From positions 1,673,283 to 1,737,282 of the forward strand of contig QVOM02000023.1 of the NCBI GenBank assembly GCA_003586115.2: 64,000 bases of DNA, in the 5' to 3' direction. Under the pieces are notes generated by a model. The model searched no databases. It was not told the origin of the DNA and saw only the letters and a list, made by a program, of their open reading frames with translations. The stretch is from Salvator merianae (Eukaryota > Chordata > Lepidosauria > Squamata > Teiidae). Both the position numbers and the translations under genes were made by a program. Below, piece after piece: positions 33,836-45,002 of the stretch (its first letter is position 1; each line of letters opens with the position of its first letter).

Positions 33836-34012
33836 AAGGATGACTTCTTGTCAAGCTTGATTCCTAGTGACTCCATGAATACATCCACACAGTTTTATTA
33901 GCAACAATATGGAAGTGGTTTGCTCCGCCTTCTCCTAGGGAGATACTAGGAACTGAACCCAGGACCTTCTGCACACAAAGCAGCTGCTTTGCCATTGAGC
34001 TACAGCAGCTGC
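33836..34012 (-). mobile_element. Sauria-type tRNA SINE
   Basis: Antisense: GAAGTGGTTTGCTCCGCC, AGGAACTGAACCCAGGACC (B box region), then TGCCATTGAGCTACAGC at the tRNA-like head. Confidence 0.72.
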
Positions 34013-35127
34013 ATGGCAATTTTCAAGCCACTGTAATGGATCTCAGACCATTCAGCTTCAGTATATATGTCTAGGGTCTAGTTTTGTGCAGAAGTGGGGA
34101 ATATCTTTCCTTCTGTTACTTCTCATCCTACATCCTGCTTTATGATTCATCTGGATAGATGCCTTTGAAGGATCCTGAAACAACAGCCCATACCAACGCT
34201 TTGTCCCTAGGACCTGGTTTTCCAGGAAAGACATCTCCTGAATATGGAGGTTTGCTTCAGTTCAGGGTTGGCTAATATTTATGTAATGTAGTATGCAAGG
34301 TAGTGTCAATTTTCATGTGGGTTTGCATAGAACTGCAGCCTTACAGCCTCTCACTTACCTTAAACTCTACTTCTTCTGAATCCTAATATCATTTTATCCA
34401 GCAAAGTACTTAAGCTCAGATTTGTGTACTGAGTTGCCAGGATTCTATGAGCTGAGATTTTCCATTTGCAAACATTTCTCCCCTCCCCAACTTTTTCAGG
34501 GCAAAAATTAAGCCATTCTGGGCTAATTGACAAACTAGCTGTTAATAGACACATAGACCTAGACCCCATTTATGGACTACTCAGAACAAACAGTTGAAAA
34601 CCTAACACAGGAAACAACGTGAAGCTAAACAAAGAGATTAACAAAAAACCAAACAATGAGAGGGTTAGTTTGGTACCTTCACACACAACATCTAATCTGA
34701 CAATTATTAAACAGACACTCAAAGAAGGCAGAGAAGAGGGTACTTAACTGCTCAGTAATCAAGATGCATTAGTACAGTAGCACAAAAAATCAGGACATGC
34801 TGACCATGCCCTTCCAAGGAGCAGAGCACAGGTAACTAGGTAGCCCACTGCCAGAGGGAAGTGAGCCTTTGCACTGCTATCTAATCAGATAGCAAAATGT
34901 CTGCAGATGGAAAATTCATCTCACAGAACTCCTGCCATTGGGCGCACCAGCTCTGTGATCTAGATATTAAGCACCACAGCATGAGCCTCAAACAGGTATT
35001 CCTACATCCAGCCCAGCTTTTGGAAAAGATTTCTGACATTTTTTTTAATAGCCTAGGGTACCTGGACAACGGACCCATCCATCTTCTTGCACAGGAAGTA
35101 TGACGGTTGTTTGTTTTAAAGACTTAC
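34013..35127. other. Unassigned TTLL11 intron sequence
   Basis: About 1.1 kb with no recognised gene or repeat; ends at the donor of the TTLL11 exon at 35128. Confidence 0.45.
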
Positions 35128-35234
35128 CTACGTCCCTTTGGTCTATGCCAACACTGTTTCCCCTCCGGGTGATGTCAATGTAAAGAATATCCGCTGCAGC
35201 CATGCTAAAGCCACTGTTGCTGATTTTGCTGTTT
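35128..35234 (-). CDS. TTLL11: TTLL11 internal exon (penultimate)
   Basis: 107-nt exon. It starts with one base completing an arginine codon, then NSKISNSGFSMAAADILY, IDITRRGNSVGIDQRDV, and one base of the next glycine. Acceptor CTCCTAG, donor GTAG|GTAAGTC. It matches my recollection of human SMAAVDILYIDITRRWNS almost residue for residue. The phases fit both neighbours exactly. The segment is part of the conserved C-terminal helical region that follows the catalytic domain. Confidence 0.95.
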
Positions 35235-36094
35235 CTAGGAGCAGAAAAGAAAGAGAACTGAGCTGTTCTGGGCACTGAATTTTGATTTCCAGGACAGAGA
35301 GCTTTAAGATCTGTAGGGCAGACTAGGGCAGTCTAGATTAGACAGGCTCAACTTGCGGCTCTTTGTATATTCCCGAACTACAATCGCCAACATTCTGTGC
35401 CAGCTCCACTGGAATGCTGGGAGCTGTCATTTGGGAACATCTAGAGGACCACAGTTTGAGCATGCCTCATCTAGATTGTCTTTGTTTGTCTGCCAAAAAG
35501 ATGCAGAAGGAAAATACACGTAGCCAAAAGATCTGAAATGAACCATAATATTGAGAAACTGGGAAAGAACATGTTGATTGCAAAGTACATCTCAAAAGCT
35601 TTCAGCCCTGTGTAATCCCCAACTCTGGGTACATCCACATTCAAGTGGTTAGACACTGTGTCCAGACACAGATGTTTTTTAAAAAAACAAAACAGCACTT
35701 AAATCTGAAGCTTGGATTCATCAATATTCCAAAGTTTTGCGTGGTTGGGTAAGCATAATCCAGAAGCTTCAATTCATTGCATTTGCAAAACAAAAGATCA
35801 TTTAAAAAGGTACAGCCTTTTTTAGCTGGGGGGCGGGACTATCCTTGCGAAGGTGGGCCACCAGCCACCAGCACAGCCAATCAGAGTGTTTCACGCCAGA
35901 ACTTGAGGTAGCTTTGAGGGGTGACATGTGGATACTTCCACGTACCGGCACCAAATCCACACACACACCCAGATGGTGGTTTCCTCTGCCAAAACAACCA
36001 TCACGGAAAGGTGCCCGTTGCCCTGGGTCACCAGCCGTGGGGTTTCCTTCCTTCCTTTTCCTTCTCCCACCGAAGCCCTTCCCACAGCCCTTAC

Positions 36095-36352
36095 CTTACG
36101 AACATCCGGAAGGCCGTGGGTCCCAGTTTCGTGGTCCCTTTGATGCCCAGGAAGCGGATGAACAGAGCTGCGATCCGGTCCACCAGCCTCAGGTAGTCAA
36201 ACTGCTTCGCGTATTTTGGAAAGACCTGTTTCAGACACAGGGCGGGGATGTTGGCTTCCGGGCTTTTGGGGCCCTCCAGCTCCAGGTTTTCCATAGGCCC
36301 ATCTTCAAGTAGGTTGTCTCTTTCCTGCGGCGAAACCTTGCTGCGCTCAGCC
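36095..36352 (-). CDS. TTLL11: TTLL11 internal exon, linker and helical region
   Basis: 258-nt exon. Its first part (ERSKVSPQERDNLLEDG and onward) is a charged, poorly conserved linker. Its second part reads PALCLKQVFPKYAKQFDY, LVDRIAALFIRFLGIK and GPTAFRMFVR, close to the human sequence as I recall it. Donor GTAAG|GTAAGG. The acceptor at AACGGCAG is my choice; another phase-compatible AG lies 10-12 bases inside the exon, so the first four residues are uncertain. The polypyrimidine tract at either acceptor is weak. Confidence 0.9.
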
Positions 36353-36784
36353 CTGCCGTTGCAACAGCAACACAAGCTTTGCGTTAGTGCGTTCTGCGGT
36401 TCCCCTCCTGTTCTTCAACCATCTCCAGCAACGCGATCGTACCTGTCGATTAACGTGACCAGTAGCCCATCGGTGCCTGGTGCCCTGAAAAACCATTTTC
36501 AAGAACTTAGGGTGCCTCCGGATGGCAGGAGGCAATCACGGGATCTGAAGAAGATGCCACTGTGTCTCTCGCCCGTCCCCACCAGGCCCAGGAGCCAATG
36601 AGGGCTCTTCCCTCCACCTGCCGTCCCCTTGCCTCACTGGTCCCCGCCCAGATACCCGGATGTCAGCCAAGGGCGCAGCGAAACTCTTCTTCAGGTCCCG
36701 CAGTCACCTCTTGCAGTCTGGAGGCACCCCAAGCGGCTCACTTCCTCCAATAAGGGGGGAGATCTCATAGCCATCATGGCTAGC

Positions 36785-37110
36785 AGCTTCCCAGGAGTTT
36801 GCCCAGACTGTTTTTAAAGCCATCCAAGCTGGTAGCGAACCCCACATCCCATGAGAGGGAATTCCATAGCTTAACTACCCATTGTGTGAAGAAATTGTTT
36901 CTTCTGGTTCTAGCAGATTTAACTTTGGAGGGTGAGCCAGGATCTAGTATTATGGAAATTAATAACAGCCAAAAAATCACTTCTCCTTATCCAATTTGTT
37001 TGTCCAAGCATCATTTTAGATCCCTCTATATCATCTCTTCTAAGTCACCTCCTTTCTAAACTAAAACCCCAAAACTTTGCAACTTTTCCTCTTATGAGAC
37101 GTTGGGTGCG
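36785..37110 (-). mobile_element. CR1/L3-type LINE fragment
   Basis: Antisense 3' coding end of the CR1/L3 group: GGGAATTCCATAGCTTAACT, TGTGTGAAGAAATTG, GATCCCTCTATATCATCTC and TTCTAAACTAAAACCCC. Different subfamily from the repeated-tail copies. Confidence 0.7.
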
Positions 37111-37617
37111 ATCATACAGGGCTTTTTAAAATCATCTCTTTTAAGAATAAGCATCCCATCCGACATGCACAAAAAAATTGCCTTTCAAACAGTTGTCCTG
37201 AATATATGAGTCAAACTTACCTTACACTGCACTCTACCTTCACACCCCTGTCAGGCAACCTAGCCTGACTACAAGAGTGCTACCCCATGATTGACCACTG
37301 GGTGGGGAAATCACCACCTCTTTGTTCATGCAGTTTACTGCCCAATCAAGCTTAAAGTTTGAGATGCCCTCAGAGTTATGACTTCCCATCTGAGAAAAGG
37401 GCACACATTCAGAGGGCATGGTGAGATGGTTTTAGGTATTTTATGTCTGTCCCTAGAGCCTCAGTTCACCCAGAAGGTGCCCCTTTAACTGTGTCTGGCC
37501 CTACTCTTCCTCTAGCATCCCTGATTATTTGAATCTCTTCCTTCTCCACTATACTCCTTTAGTAAAGCGGCAACGATACTCCAGCTATTTCTGTGTTGAC
37601 AGTATAATACTTAACAT
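37111..37617. other. Unassigned TTLL11 intron sequence
   Basis: No feature recognised in about 500 bp. Confidence 0.45.
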
Positions 37618-37890
37618 TTATGTATTTATTCATATACATTTATATCCCACTCTGTACTGAAAGGTCTCAGGGCGTGCCATAGTAAAAACAACGAAAAGAA
37701 AGTTAAAAAGAAACCACTAAAAAAATAACCATGCTAAAACAACAATAGTGCCTAAAGGGAGGAAAGAAAACTGTTCCATTAACCAAAGGCCTGGGTAAAG
37801 AGTTGCATCTTCACTAATCTTCTGAATGCATACAGTGATATAGCCACAGAGGGGAGCTTATTCCATAATCTGGGGGCTATCACTGAAAAG
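37618..37890 (-). mobile_element. L2-like LINE 3' region, cut by a SINE
   Basis: Begins TTTATGTATTTATTCATATA, then TATCCCACTCTGTACTGAAA, GTCTCAGGGCG, CACTAAAAAAATAACC and GGGGGCTATCACTGAAAAG, where a SINE follows. Same family as 11.7 kb. Confidence 0.68.
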
Positions 37891-37892
37891 AA

Positions 37893-38249
37893 GAAGGAGG
37901 AGGAGGAGGAGGAGGAGGAGGAGGAGAACTTGGTTTTTTATACCCCGCTTTTTTATATACTTGGTTTTTATACCCTGGTTTTTATATACTTTCTCGGCCG
38001 AAGCTGACTCAAAGCGGCTTACAAGGTTATTTTTTGCCTGAAGGCATACCTCTATCTATCTTCCACATCACACAATGTGATGCTCCCTATTCATCTACTT
38101 GCAATTACTTGCTTTTGAACAGCTAGGTTGGCTGGAGCTAGAGGCCAGTAGAGGGCGCTCATCCCCTCTACACGGCAGACAGGGGCCTCGAACTCCGATC
38201 CTCCTATTGAAAGATCAGTGCCTTAGCCACCTGCGCCACTGTGCCTCCA
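37893..38249 (-). mobile_element. tRNA-derived SINE, second copy, with (GAG)n tail and internal duplication
   Basis: Same SINE as at 30.3 kb: head GGAGGCACAGTGGCGCAGG on the reverse strand, B box GAGTTCGAGGC nearly canonical, body AGAGGGCGCT, 3' end GCCGAGAAAG. The tail shows a local duplication of TTGGTTTTTATACC and a (GGA)n tract at 37897-37927. Inserted into the L2-like copy on its left. Confidence 0.78.
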
Positions 38250-39109
38250 ACATAACATAAAATGTTTGCCTTTAACATAAAATGTTTGGGGTTCTTTGAA
38301 CAGAGGTTCTGCTTCTGGCCTAAGCCAATTGGATCAGACACCTTTTGCAGACAGTCCTAGGATCAAGAATGTAATCAATATTGTTGCCTCTTCACTGCAA
38401 TAGACTCATGAAGGACATGCCCTGTAGCCCAGGGGGCTCCCTCCAGTCCTTGGATGCCCTCCAGATGTTCCTGAGCATTCCCAGCATTCTGTGCCAGCCC
38501 TACATGGGCTGTCAGGAGTGGAATGCTGGGGCTTGTAGTTCAGGAATACACAAAAGGCTGCAGTGGAACACTCTGGCTCCAGGCAAATCCTACCCAGAAG
38601 CAGAGCTGGGGAAAAAGGCAGCTCAGGACGGCAACGTCCTTCTCCCAGGATCCAAGGCATTAATCTGTATGACTGACACGGCGGCCCAAGTCCCACCAGC
38701 AGAAGGCCAAACACAAGGAAAGAGTGCGGGGCGCGACCCCCACAAAAACGCCGGGCCTCGCCTCCATGCTAATGTGCGACCCCCGCACATTCATTTCTCT
38801 AATTCGGCAGCCGGCGACAGATCTGCCTTCAGAAGAGATCACCAGCAGAGGAGATAGTAATGATTTCTGGAGGGAAAACGGGGGGGGGGGGCAGTGGGAA
38901 AGGGAAGAATTTCAATTTGAACAAAGCTTATGAAAACCCAGAAGCCTGCTTATCTTTTATACATGATTACTAATTTATTAATGTCCCCCCCCCCCGTCTG
39001 CACTATATCCTCTTCATTCTCAGTGGCCTTAATCTTTATGCTAATAGGGTTTTTCTTCCTCCCTCCCCCCCCCCCCGCCCCCCCCCCGTCCCTCCGCTAC
39101 TTTTCCAAC
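38250..39109. other. Unassigned TTLL11 intron sequence
   Basis: Contains GCCCTCCAGATGTTCC, AATGCTGGGGCTTGTAGT (dispersed reptile repeat words) and homopolymer G and C runs near 38880, 38990 and 39070. ATGCTAATAGGG near 39040 resembles an octamer site. No gene. Confidence 0.4.
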
Positions 39110-39420
39110 TGCTAATTAAAGGCTCGGAGATTTGCAAGGCTGCGGATATCGGCGGCCCAAACGGCAGCTGCCAAGTTCAAAGCCGCGCGGAGGCTGCCCT
39201 GCCGCCGGGAGGGGGGCAGGAAGCCGCTCGCTCGGGGCGTTGCGCACAGAGAGCGGGGAACGCGGAAGAGGGAGGGGGCTCTTAATAAGGGTCCTGCTCC
39301 TTTTGCGCACCATCAACGTAAAGGGTTTGGGGCCCCTGGCGCGGAGTCGCCACCCCTGGCTGAACCGAGTGGATCGGGCGTCCCTTGCGGACAGCTGACC
39401 TGGGCCTTGCCGCATCTAGG
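39110..39420. promoter_or_regulatory. CpG-rich intronic block
   Basis: GC-rich, with roughly twenty CpG in under 300 bases, sharply bounded by AT-rich sequence (GCTAATTAAAGG on the left). It lies in the 11-kb TTLL11 intron. It could be an orphan CpG island, alternative promoter or enhancer. No convincing ORF or start is seen; the frames on both strands are open only because of GC content. Confidence 0.4.
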
Positions 39421-39637
39421 GGCCAACCAGGGGCCAGCCCCCTGCCGCTGGCTTTCAGAAGCACAAAAAACACCAGAGCCAGGGGAAGAGATGGGCATGT
39501 TTCTGCACTCGCAGGGCGCTTCCACATGGACTTTAGCAGTACCATTCCTGCAAGACCAGATGGTCAGGACAGAACTGTCCAGCAGCTGAAGGGGACCAAC
39601 TGCACCGTCCGTATAGCCCTCGGGCCACCCTTGAAGC

Positions 39638-39760
39638 CAGTGGTGGCTCGTCACTTTAAGCGCGGGTGTTCGCATGTCACCGGAAGGGGGGATCGCTGGC
39701 CGCAATCTCCCCTTCCAGTGACACACAAACACCCGCGCTTAAAGTGACGAGCCGCCGCTG
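39638..39760. mobile_element. Palindromic fold-back MITE, copy 3 (short form)
   Basis: 123 bp. CAGTGGTGGCTCGTCACTTT at the left is mirrored by AAAGTGACGAGCCGCCGCTG at the right, with GCGGGTGTTCGCATGTCAC against GTGACACACAAACACCCGC inside. Flanking 8-mers cttgaagc and cttgaaga match at 7/8. The middle of the family consensus is missing, replaced by a short GAAGGGG/CCCCTTC stem. Confidence 0.88.
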
Positions 39761-39768
39761 CTTGAAGA

Positions 39769-41897
39769 TTACGTGATCCACAGAGGAAGCCTCCACATTC
39801 TCCAGTGGCCCAGGAACATAAATTCCTGTCCTGTGGAGATCCAGGGGGGCCCTTCTAGTGGCACTGTTTGATGTGCTACCAAAGCGGGTCCCCTGCTAAA
39901 GCGAAACAATAGTGCATTCGCCCTTCTGTTTGCCTCCCTGTTCCATTCTAGAGGCCCCTACTCACTGGCAGACTTTTTAAAAAAGGCTTATCAGCAGCCA
40001 TTTTGTCTGCCTAGTCCAGGCTATGCTCCATCCAGTGTGGACAGAGCGTGTTAGCAGTTGGCACAGCCTCCCTTAAACCAGTCCACCGTGCAGAATGGAG
40101 GCCACTTGGCTCCTTCACGGATCCGTTTAAATGCCCTGAGGCCCTTTTCATCTCTCTTGGAGCAGTCAAATTATCCCGGGATGATCCCACATGCCCAGTA
40201 TTCCAGACCAGGGGCCTCCCTTCCAAATGGGACCTCCCTTAGACCACACAGGCATGAGGTAGACAGGCTCCTAGTATGCTTGCTGGTCCGATATACCAGC
40301 CAGTGCAGAATCAGCCCCAGTCGACTCTGTTCTGGGATAGGTGGTGAGGTGCTGTCTACATTGCAGAGGTAAGGACACCATCTGTCCTGGGGTAAGCTCA
40401 GCAGCAATGCGGTCGCACCATCGCTGTTCTGGTCCATGGAACTGACTCCCCATCCAAGGGCCCACCCACCCCTGCTGGTGATTGGTCCAGGCCCCGTCAC
40501 TCATACATCGTGTCTGGCACACACGGGCCAAGCTGAACAGAACCGTCTTCAAAGATAGCATCCCTACCTCTGTGTCAGGGTTTGGAAAATGATCTTCAGA
40601 AGTTTGCATAAGCCTTGAAGATGGGACTACAGCAGTTTCCATGTTCCAGACTAGGTACAGAAGCACAGAAGGCTGGACTGGAACGAGATGGCTTGGGATG
40701 ATTGTAGACCTCTTCAGACAGGTCTATAGCTAATCTGGGATAGGAACCCTTTGGGATGGTTCTGAACCAGGATAGACTAGTCCCTTGTGGACAAAGTGTA
40801 CTAGGGAGCTGCTTGTTCTGAGATAAGAAATGAGTGCGGAAAGGGCCTTTTTAGAAAAGGCAACCTATTCAGTGTCCAAGAGAGAACCCGAAACACCCCA
40901 AAGTGTGATAGAATTTTTGTTCTATCCTTACTTCACTGCAAACTAAAATTCAAGCCCTAGGATACCAACTTTGCTTCATAATTCACATTTCTACAAATTT
41001 CGCAACAGATAAGACAGCTATGCAGATATGCTAAAGATTTCTGTATATACATTTATTAAGGAGCTAGTATATCAGCACAAATGCTCCATGTACCACCTAT
41101 TTAGTTTTAGGGCAAATTATTATGAGAACAAATATGAAATTTAATACGAACTTTAAAAAAAAAAAATACATTCATTCATGATGAAATGAGGCAAACCTGG
41201 ACGTCAGATGGGGAACAAGGAACTGAAAGAAAACCACTGTTGACAAATTTCTTTCACTCTGTTTCTTGAATGCAGCCTTTTTAAAGACAGAGCAGTTTTT
41301 GTTTCTCCCAGACGTAATCCGCTCCAATACCTAGGTTTCTAAATTCTCTGAAGTTTTGTACAATTGAGTGATGTTGCTAAAAGGTAAATATGGTTTGCTT
41401 TATGGCAGCTTTTGGGAAAGCATTCAGACGTTCCAACGGCGTGTGAGTTTTCCAGAGCAGCGCTCTCAAAAAGGAACACACCGTGCCAAGCCAGGCAATT
41501 TATTCCAAGTTGCCTTTCAGCTGCCTGCTGATAGCTTCTGTCTACAAATATGCTCTTAAATGGATTGCATTTTTTTCTGCTCGTTAAGCCAAATGGTTTC
41601 TCCCAGCAAGCTGGTGTTGGTCCAAGATGCCCCTCTGAACAACCCACCAGCCCACAAATATTGCCTGAGGCATACGTAATTCACTGCCAGTGCCTGTGCA
41701 AGGCTGAGTTTTTGTAATGTCACGGAACGTTCACAAACAGTCTCATTGCCGTGCAGGAAGGTTAGCAATCACTAAAGGGCTATGCTCAAAAAAATCTTGT
41801 GGGACCTTTTAGGGGAAGGAAAGTCTAAAGAGAGAAACTGGAGCAGTGTATTTGTTTGCTACCTTACTCATTTCTTCACTCAGTAGCCCAGTTTCCA
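39769..41897. other. Unassigned TTLL11 intron sequence
   Basis: About 2.1 kb with no recognised exon or mobile element. Short open frames here lack splice signals and family motifs. Confidence 0.45.
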
Positions 41898-42140
41898 AAA
41901 TGTCATGGAGGACAGGTGTATCCATGGCTGCCAGAATGGATGCCTAGGTACTGCCTCCAGGTTGGAGAGACAGGTAGGATGCCTCCAGAGGCCATCTGAA
42001 GGGAGTCAAGAGCAGGAGAAGGCCTTTGTCTTTTGTTTGAGATGCCCAGAAGCAATTGGTGGCCACTGTGTGAGACAGGATGCTGGACTAGATGGGCTGT
42101 GGCCTCATCCAGCAGGGTCTCTCTTATGTTCTATGGCTTA
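41898..42140 (+). mobile_element. CR1/L3-type LINE tail unit
   Basis: Single sense unit: GGAGGACAGGTGTATCCATG, GAATGGATGCCTAGGTACTG, GATGCTGGACTAGATGGGC, ending CTCTTATGTTCTATGG. Confidence 0.78.
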
Positions 42141-42187
42141 AGGTTAAAATACATATACTCAGATTCAAATTTACTGTTAATTTGACC

Positions 42188-42222
42188 ATAGCTTCTCAGC
42201 CTTTTGGTTAAGTTCAAGTGTA
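42188..42222 (+). pseudogene. U2 snRNA 5' fragment (pseudogene)
   Basis: ATAGCTTCTCAGCCTTTTGG followed by TTAAGTTCAAGTGTA matches the first 35 nt of U2 snRNA with about four substitutions, then departs from U2. That 5' segment includes the branch-point recognition neighbourhood in the intact RNA. Truncated and without snRNA promoter elements, so not functional. Probably a retroposed fragment. Confidence 0.75.
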
Positions 42223-42477
42223 TAAATGTCAAAGCAGGCACAGTTCAGAACTGATAGGTGCAAAATTACTAAAATGGTCAAAGGCATCTAAAACTAGCAA
42301 TTCAAATAGGTGCTGAAACCCGTTCACATGAGAATGAACCAAGGGGAGTTTCTTAGTTGACAATCAGGGGCTCACCGAATGCGTCAAGGCAAAGGAAACC
42401 CTTCTGCAGATTCAACCTAAGGCTTTCACAAAGTCTAACCAGACGAGCAGTTCACCAAGGTTTGCACGCCCATTAGA

Positions 42478-43245
42478 ACCTAAGAGCCTAAGAGGAGCCC
42501 TGCTGGATCAGGCCACGGCCCATCTAGTCCAGCATCCTGTCCCACACAGTGGCCGACTAATTGCCTCTGGGCTTCTCAAGCAGAAGACGAAGGCAAAACC
42601 TTCACCTGCTCTTGGCTCCCTGTAAATGACCTTTAGAGACATCCCGCCTATCCCTCCAACCTGGAGATGATACCTAGACATCCACTCTAGTAGCCTTTGA
42701 TACACCTGTCCTCCATGAATTTGTCTATAAGAACACAAGAGGAGCCCTGCTGGATCAGGCCAGAGCCCATCTAGTCCAGCATCCTATCTCATACACTGGC
42801 TCACCAATTGCTTCTTAAGCAGAAGACAAAGGCAAAACCTTCACCTGCTCTCGACTCCCTGCAAATGGCCTTCAGAGGAATCCTGCCTGTCGCTTGAACC
42901 CAGATATGGTACCTAGCCATCCATTCTAGATAAGAACATAAGAGGAGCCCTGCTGGATCAGGCCACAGCCCATCTAGTCCAGCATCCTGTTTCACACAGT
43001 GGCCCACCAATCGCTTCTGGGCATCTCAAGCTGAAGAGGAAGGCAAAGCCTTCACCTGCTCGTGACCCCCCTCAAATGATTTTACAGACATCCTGCCTGT
43101 GTTTCCACCCTGGAGGTGGTACCTGGGCATCCATTCTAGTAGCCATTGATACCCCTGACCTCCATGAATCTGCCCAATCCATTTTTAAAGCCACCCAGGC
43201 TGACTGCTGTCGCCACCTCTTCCAGTTGCAAATGCCCTGTGGGTG
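42478..43245 (-). mobile_element. CR1/L3-type LINE 3' region, three tandem tail units (antisense)
   Basis: Three units starting near 42480, 42724 and 42930, each with GAGGAGCCCTGCTGGATCA, CATCTAGTCCAGCATCC and GGCAAAACCTTCACCTGC. They are followed by GCCACCCAGGCTGACTGC, the coding-end side. Mirror image of the arrangement at 17.3 kb. Confidence 0.8.
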
Positions 43246-43249
43246 AAAG

Positions 43250-43640
43250 ATTACTCCCCCTTTCGGTTTGGATCATCTCGAGGAACCACCGTTGTGCTCG
43301 GCGCCTTGACAGCCGAGTGTTTGTTTACCAGCGGGGGCCGGGGGCTGCAGCGTGGGGGCGACGGCTCTTTCCCACTAATGACTTCTCCCCATAAATTAAT
43401 CTCCGAGAGCCGCGCCTCGAGACAGCCGAGGAGACGGCCCTGACAGATTCAGGTGGCCGCGGTTCAGCAGCCCTCTCCTTCTCTAAGCGGCGGCGGCTGC
43501 TATCGCAGCACCGGCCCAGAGATTAATTTGCTTCCCGCTTCCTCTCGTCACTCCCAGGCAGCCGTCCTGCCCTTTAACGGTTAGACGTACAGACAGAGTA
43601 GCTGGCGTCGGCTGCCTTTGAGGTTGGCGGGCAGAGGGAG
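43250..43640. promoter_or_regulatory. CpG-rich intronic block 2
   Basis: GC- and CpG-rich stretch in the large TTLL11 intron (GGCGCCTTGACAGCCGAG, CAGCGGGGGCCGGGGGC, GCGGCGGCGGCTGCTATCGC) interspersed with AT-rich homeodomain-like cores (CATAAATTAATCTCC, GAGATTAATTTGC). This mixture is typical of conserved vertebrate enhancers or orphan CpG islands. No ORF with recognisable content. Confidence 0.4.
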
Positions 43641-43764
43641 GGGTATGCTGGGATCCAAGAATCACAGGCATGAAGGCCCAGATGACAAAACAGGGGCTTT
43701 GTTCTTGCTGCTCTACGCAGACAGCCATATCTGCCCATCTCTATAAAGTACAATCAACCAGAAA

Positions 43765-44130
43765 GCATCCTGAAGTTGGACTACAACTCCCATCAGCCCC
43801 CATTGGCACTGCTATTGGGGGCAGCAAGTTCCATTCGATGGAAACCAGAGTCCCAAGTGGCTCTGCTGTCTGAAATTGACGGGGACTGGAGCTGCTTATG
43901 AGAACTGAAGTCCAAAATGACTGGGTTGGCTGGGACTGGGGAAAGCTGAAGATCTTGGCAGGGGATGATGGGTGTTGGGAATCCAACATGGCTGCACTGG
44001 CTGGGACCTATGCGAAATGGAGCACAAAATGGCTGCCCTGCTTGGGGCACTTTGGCATCCAAGATGGCGGTGCTGGATGGAGCAAACTGGAGTTGAAGAT
44101 CTGGGTTGTGGTTGATGGGAACCAAAAAGG
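43765..44130. repeat. Minisatellite-like region, ACTACAACTCCCATCA type
   Basis: GGACTACAACTCCCATCAGC and inverted versions (GGGATGATGGGTGTTGGGA, GGCTGGGACTGGGG) alternate with AAATGGCTGC-like words over about 360 bp; degenerate ~40-bp periodicity. Confidence 0.5.
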
Positions 44131-44359
44131 GCTCTGCTGCCTGAGGCGGATGAGGTTTTTAACCCAAGCCATGCAGAGATTGGCAGGCTGGTGAAAGTTC
44201 TGGCATGCCAATCCTGGACTGTACAGTGGGCAGAGACGCTGAGAGCAGCAAATGCTTTCCACTGTCCCATCCATTCCTGTGTCCCCAGCACAGCTATCTC
44301 TGGATGGTCACAGGATACCACCCAAGACCAGCCAAGGCTCAGGAACAGAAATAAAAAGA

Positions 44360-44650
44360 AAGCTCAGCCATTTTAAAGTGATGGTTATGGATTATTAAAG
44401 CAATAACACTTCTGAGGGGGGCGAAAGACAGGAAGAAAACCTCCCCCCCCCCGCCCCTGCCTTCCGTCTTCCAAAAAACCCTCTCCCGATTTTTCTCCAG
44501 CCTAATTAGTGCAAATAAAGCAGAACTCAAATATTTCCTTTCAGCGCCACAGAGAAGCAAAATCATTAGCACTGCAGGGAAAAGGCGGCCTGAACGATAC
44601 TGAGGAATCTTCAAAAGCCATTTGGAAAGAAGGCAGGTGAAAGGGATGCA
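44360..44650. other. Candidate conserved non-coding block in the TTLL11 intron
   Basis: GTTATGGATTATTAAAGC, CAGCCTAATTAGTGCAAATA and AAAATCATTAGCACTGCAGG occur in a repeat-free segment; TAAT-rich cores resemble developmental enhancers. No coding content; the ORFs over it are Ser/Leu-rich shadows. Confidence 0.3.
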
Positions 44651-45002
44651 TACAGCTTCCAATTAGACATCAGGCAGACGGAATGCCTGATCGCAAAGAG
44701 AAGAAAAGACCCCAAAATTCAGAGGCAGAGAGAGACTGCAAGACAGAGAGATGCCTCCGTTTTTCTAGGGAGTCGGTTTCCTCCAGTGAAGCACCCTGGC
44801 TATAAGGCCATGCTGATTGATGCTCAGCTACTGTCTCCCATTGCAACTGAAGCTTTTCCCCCCAGTTCTGAACCCTGGCCAACAGTCAGAGCCCCCTCCC
44901 TGAAAACCAAAGGAACCTGCTTGGCCTTGGATACCCAGACATCAAACCCAGGGCAGAAAGCACAGCATGGCAAGAAGGGGGCATCCTCTCGTCCACAGTG
45001 GA

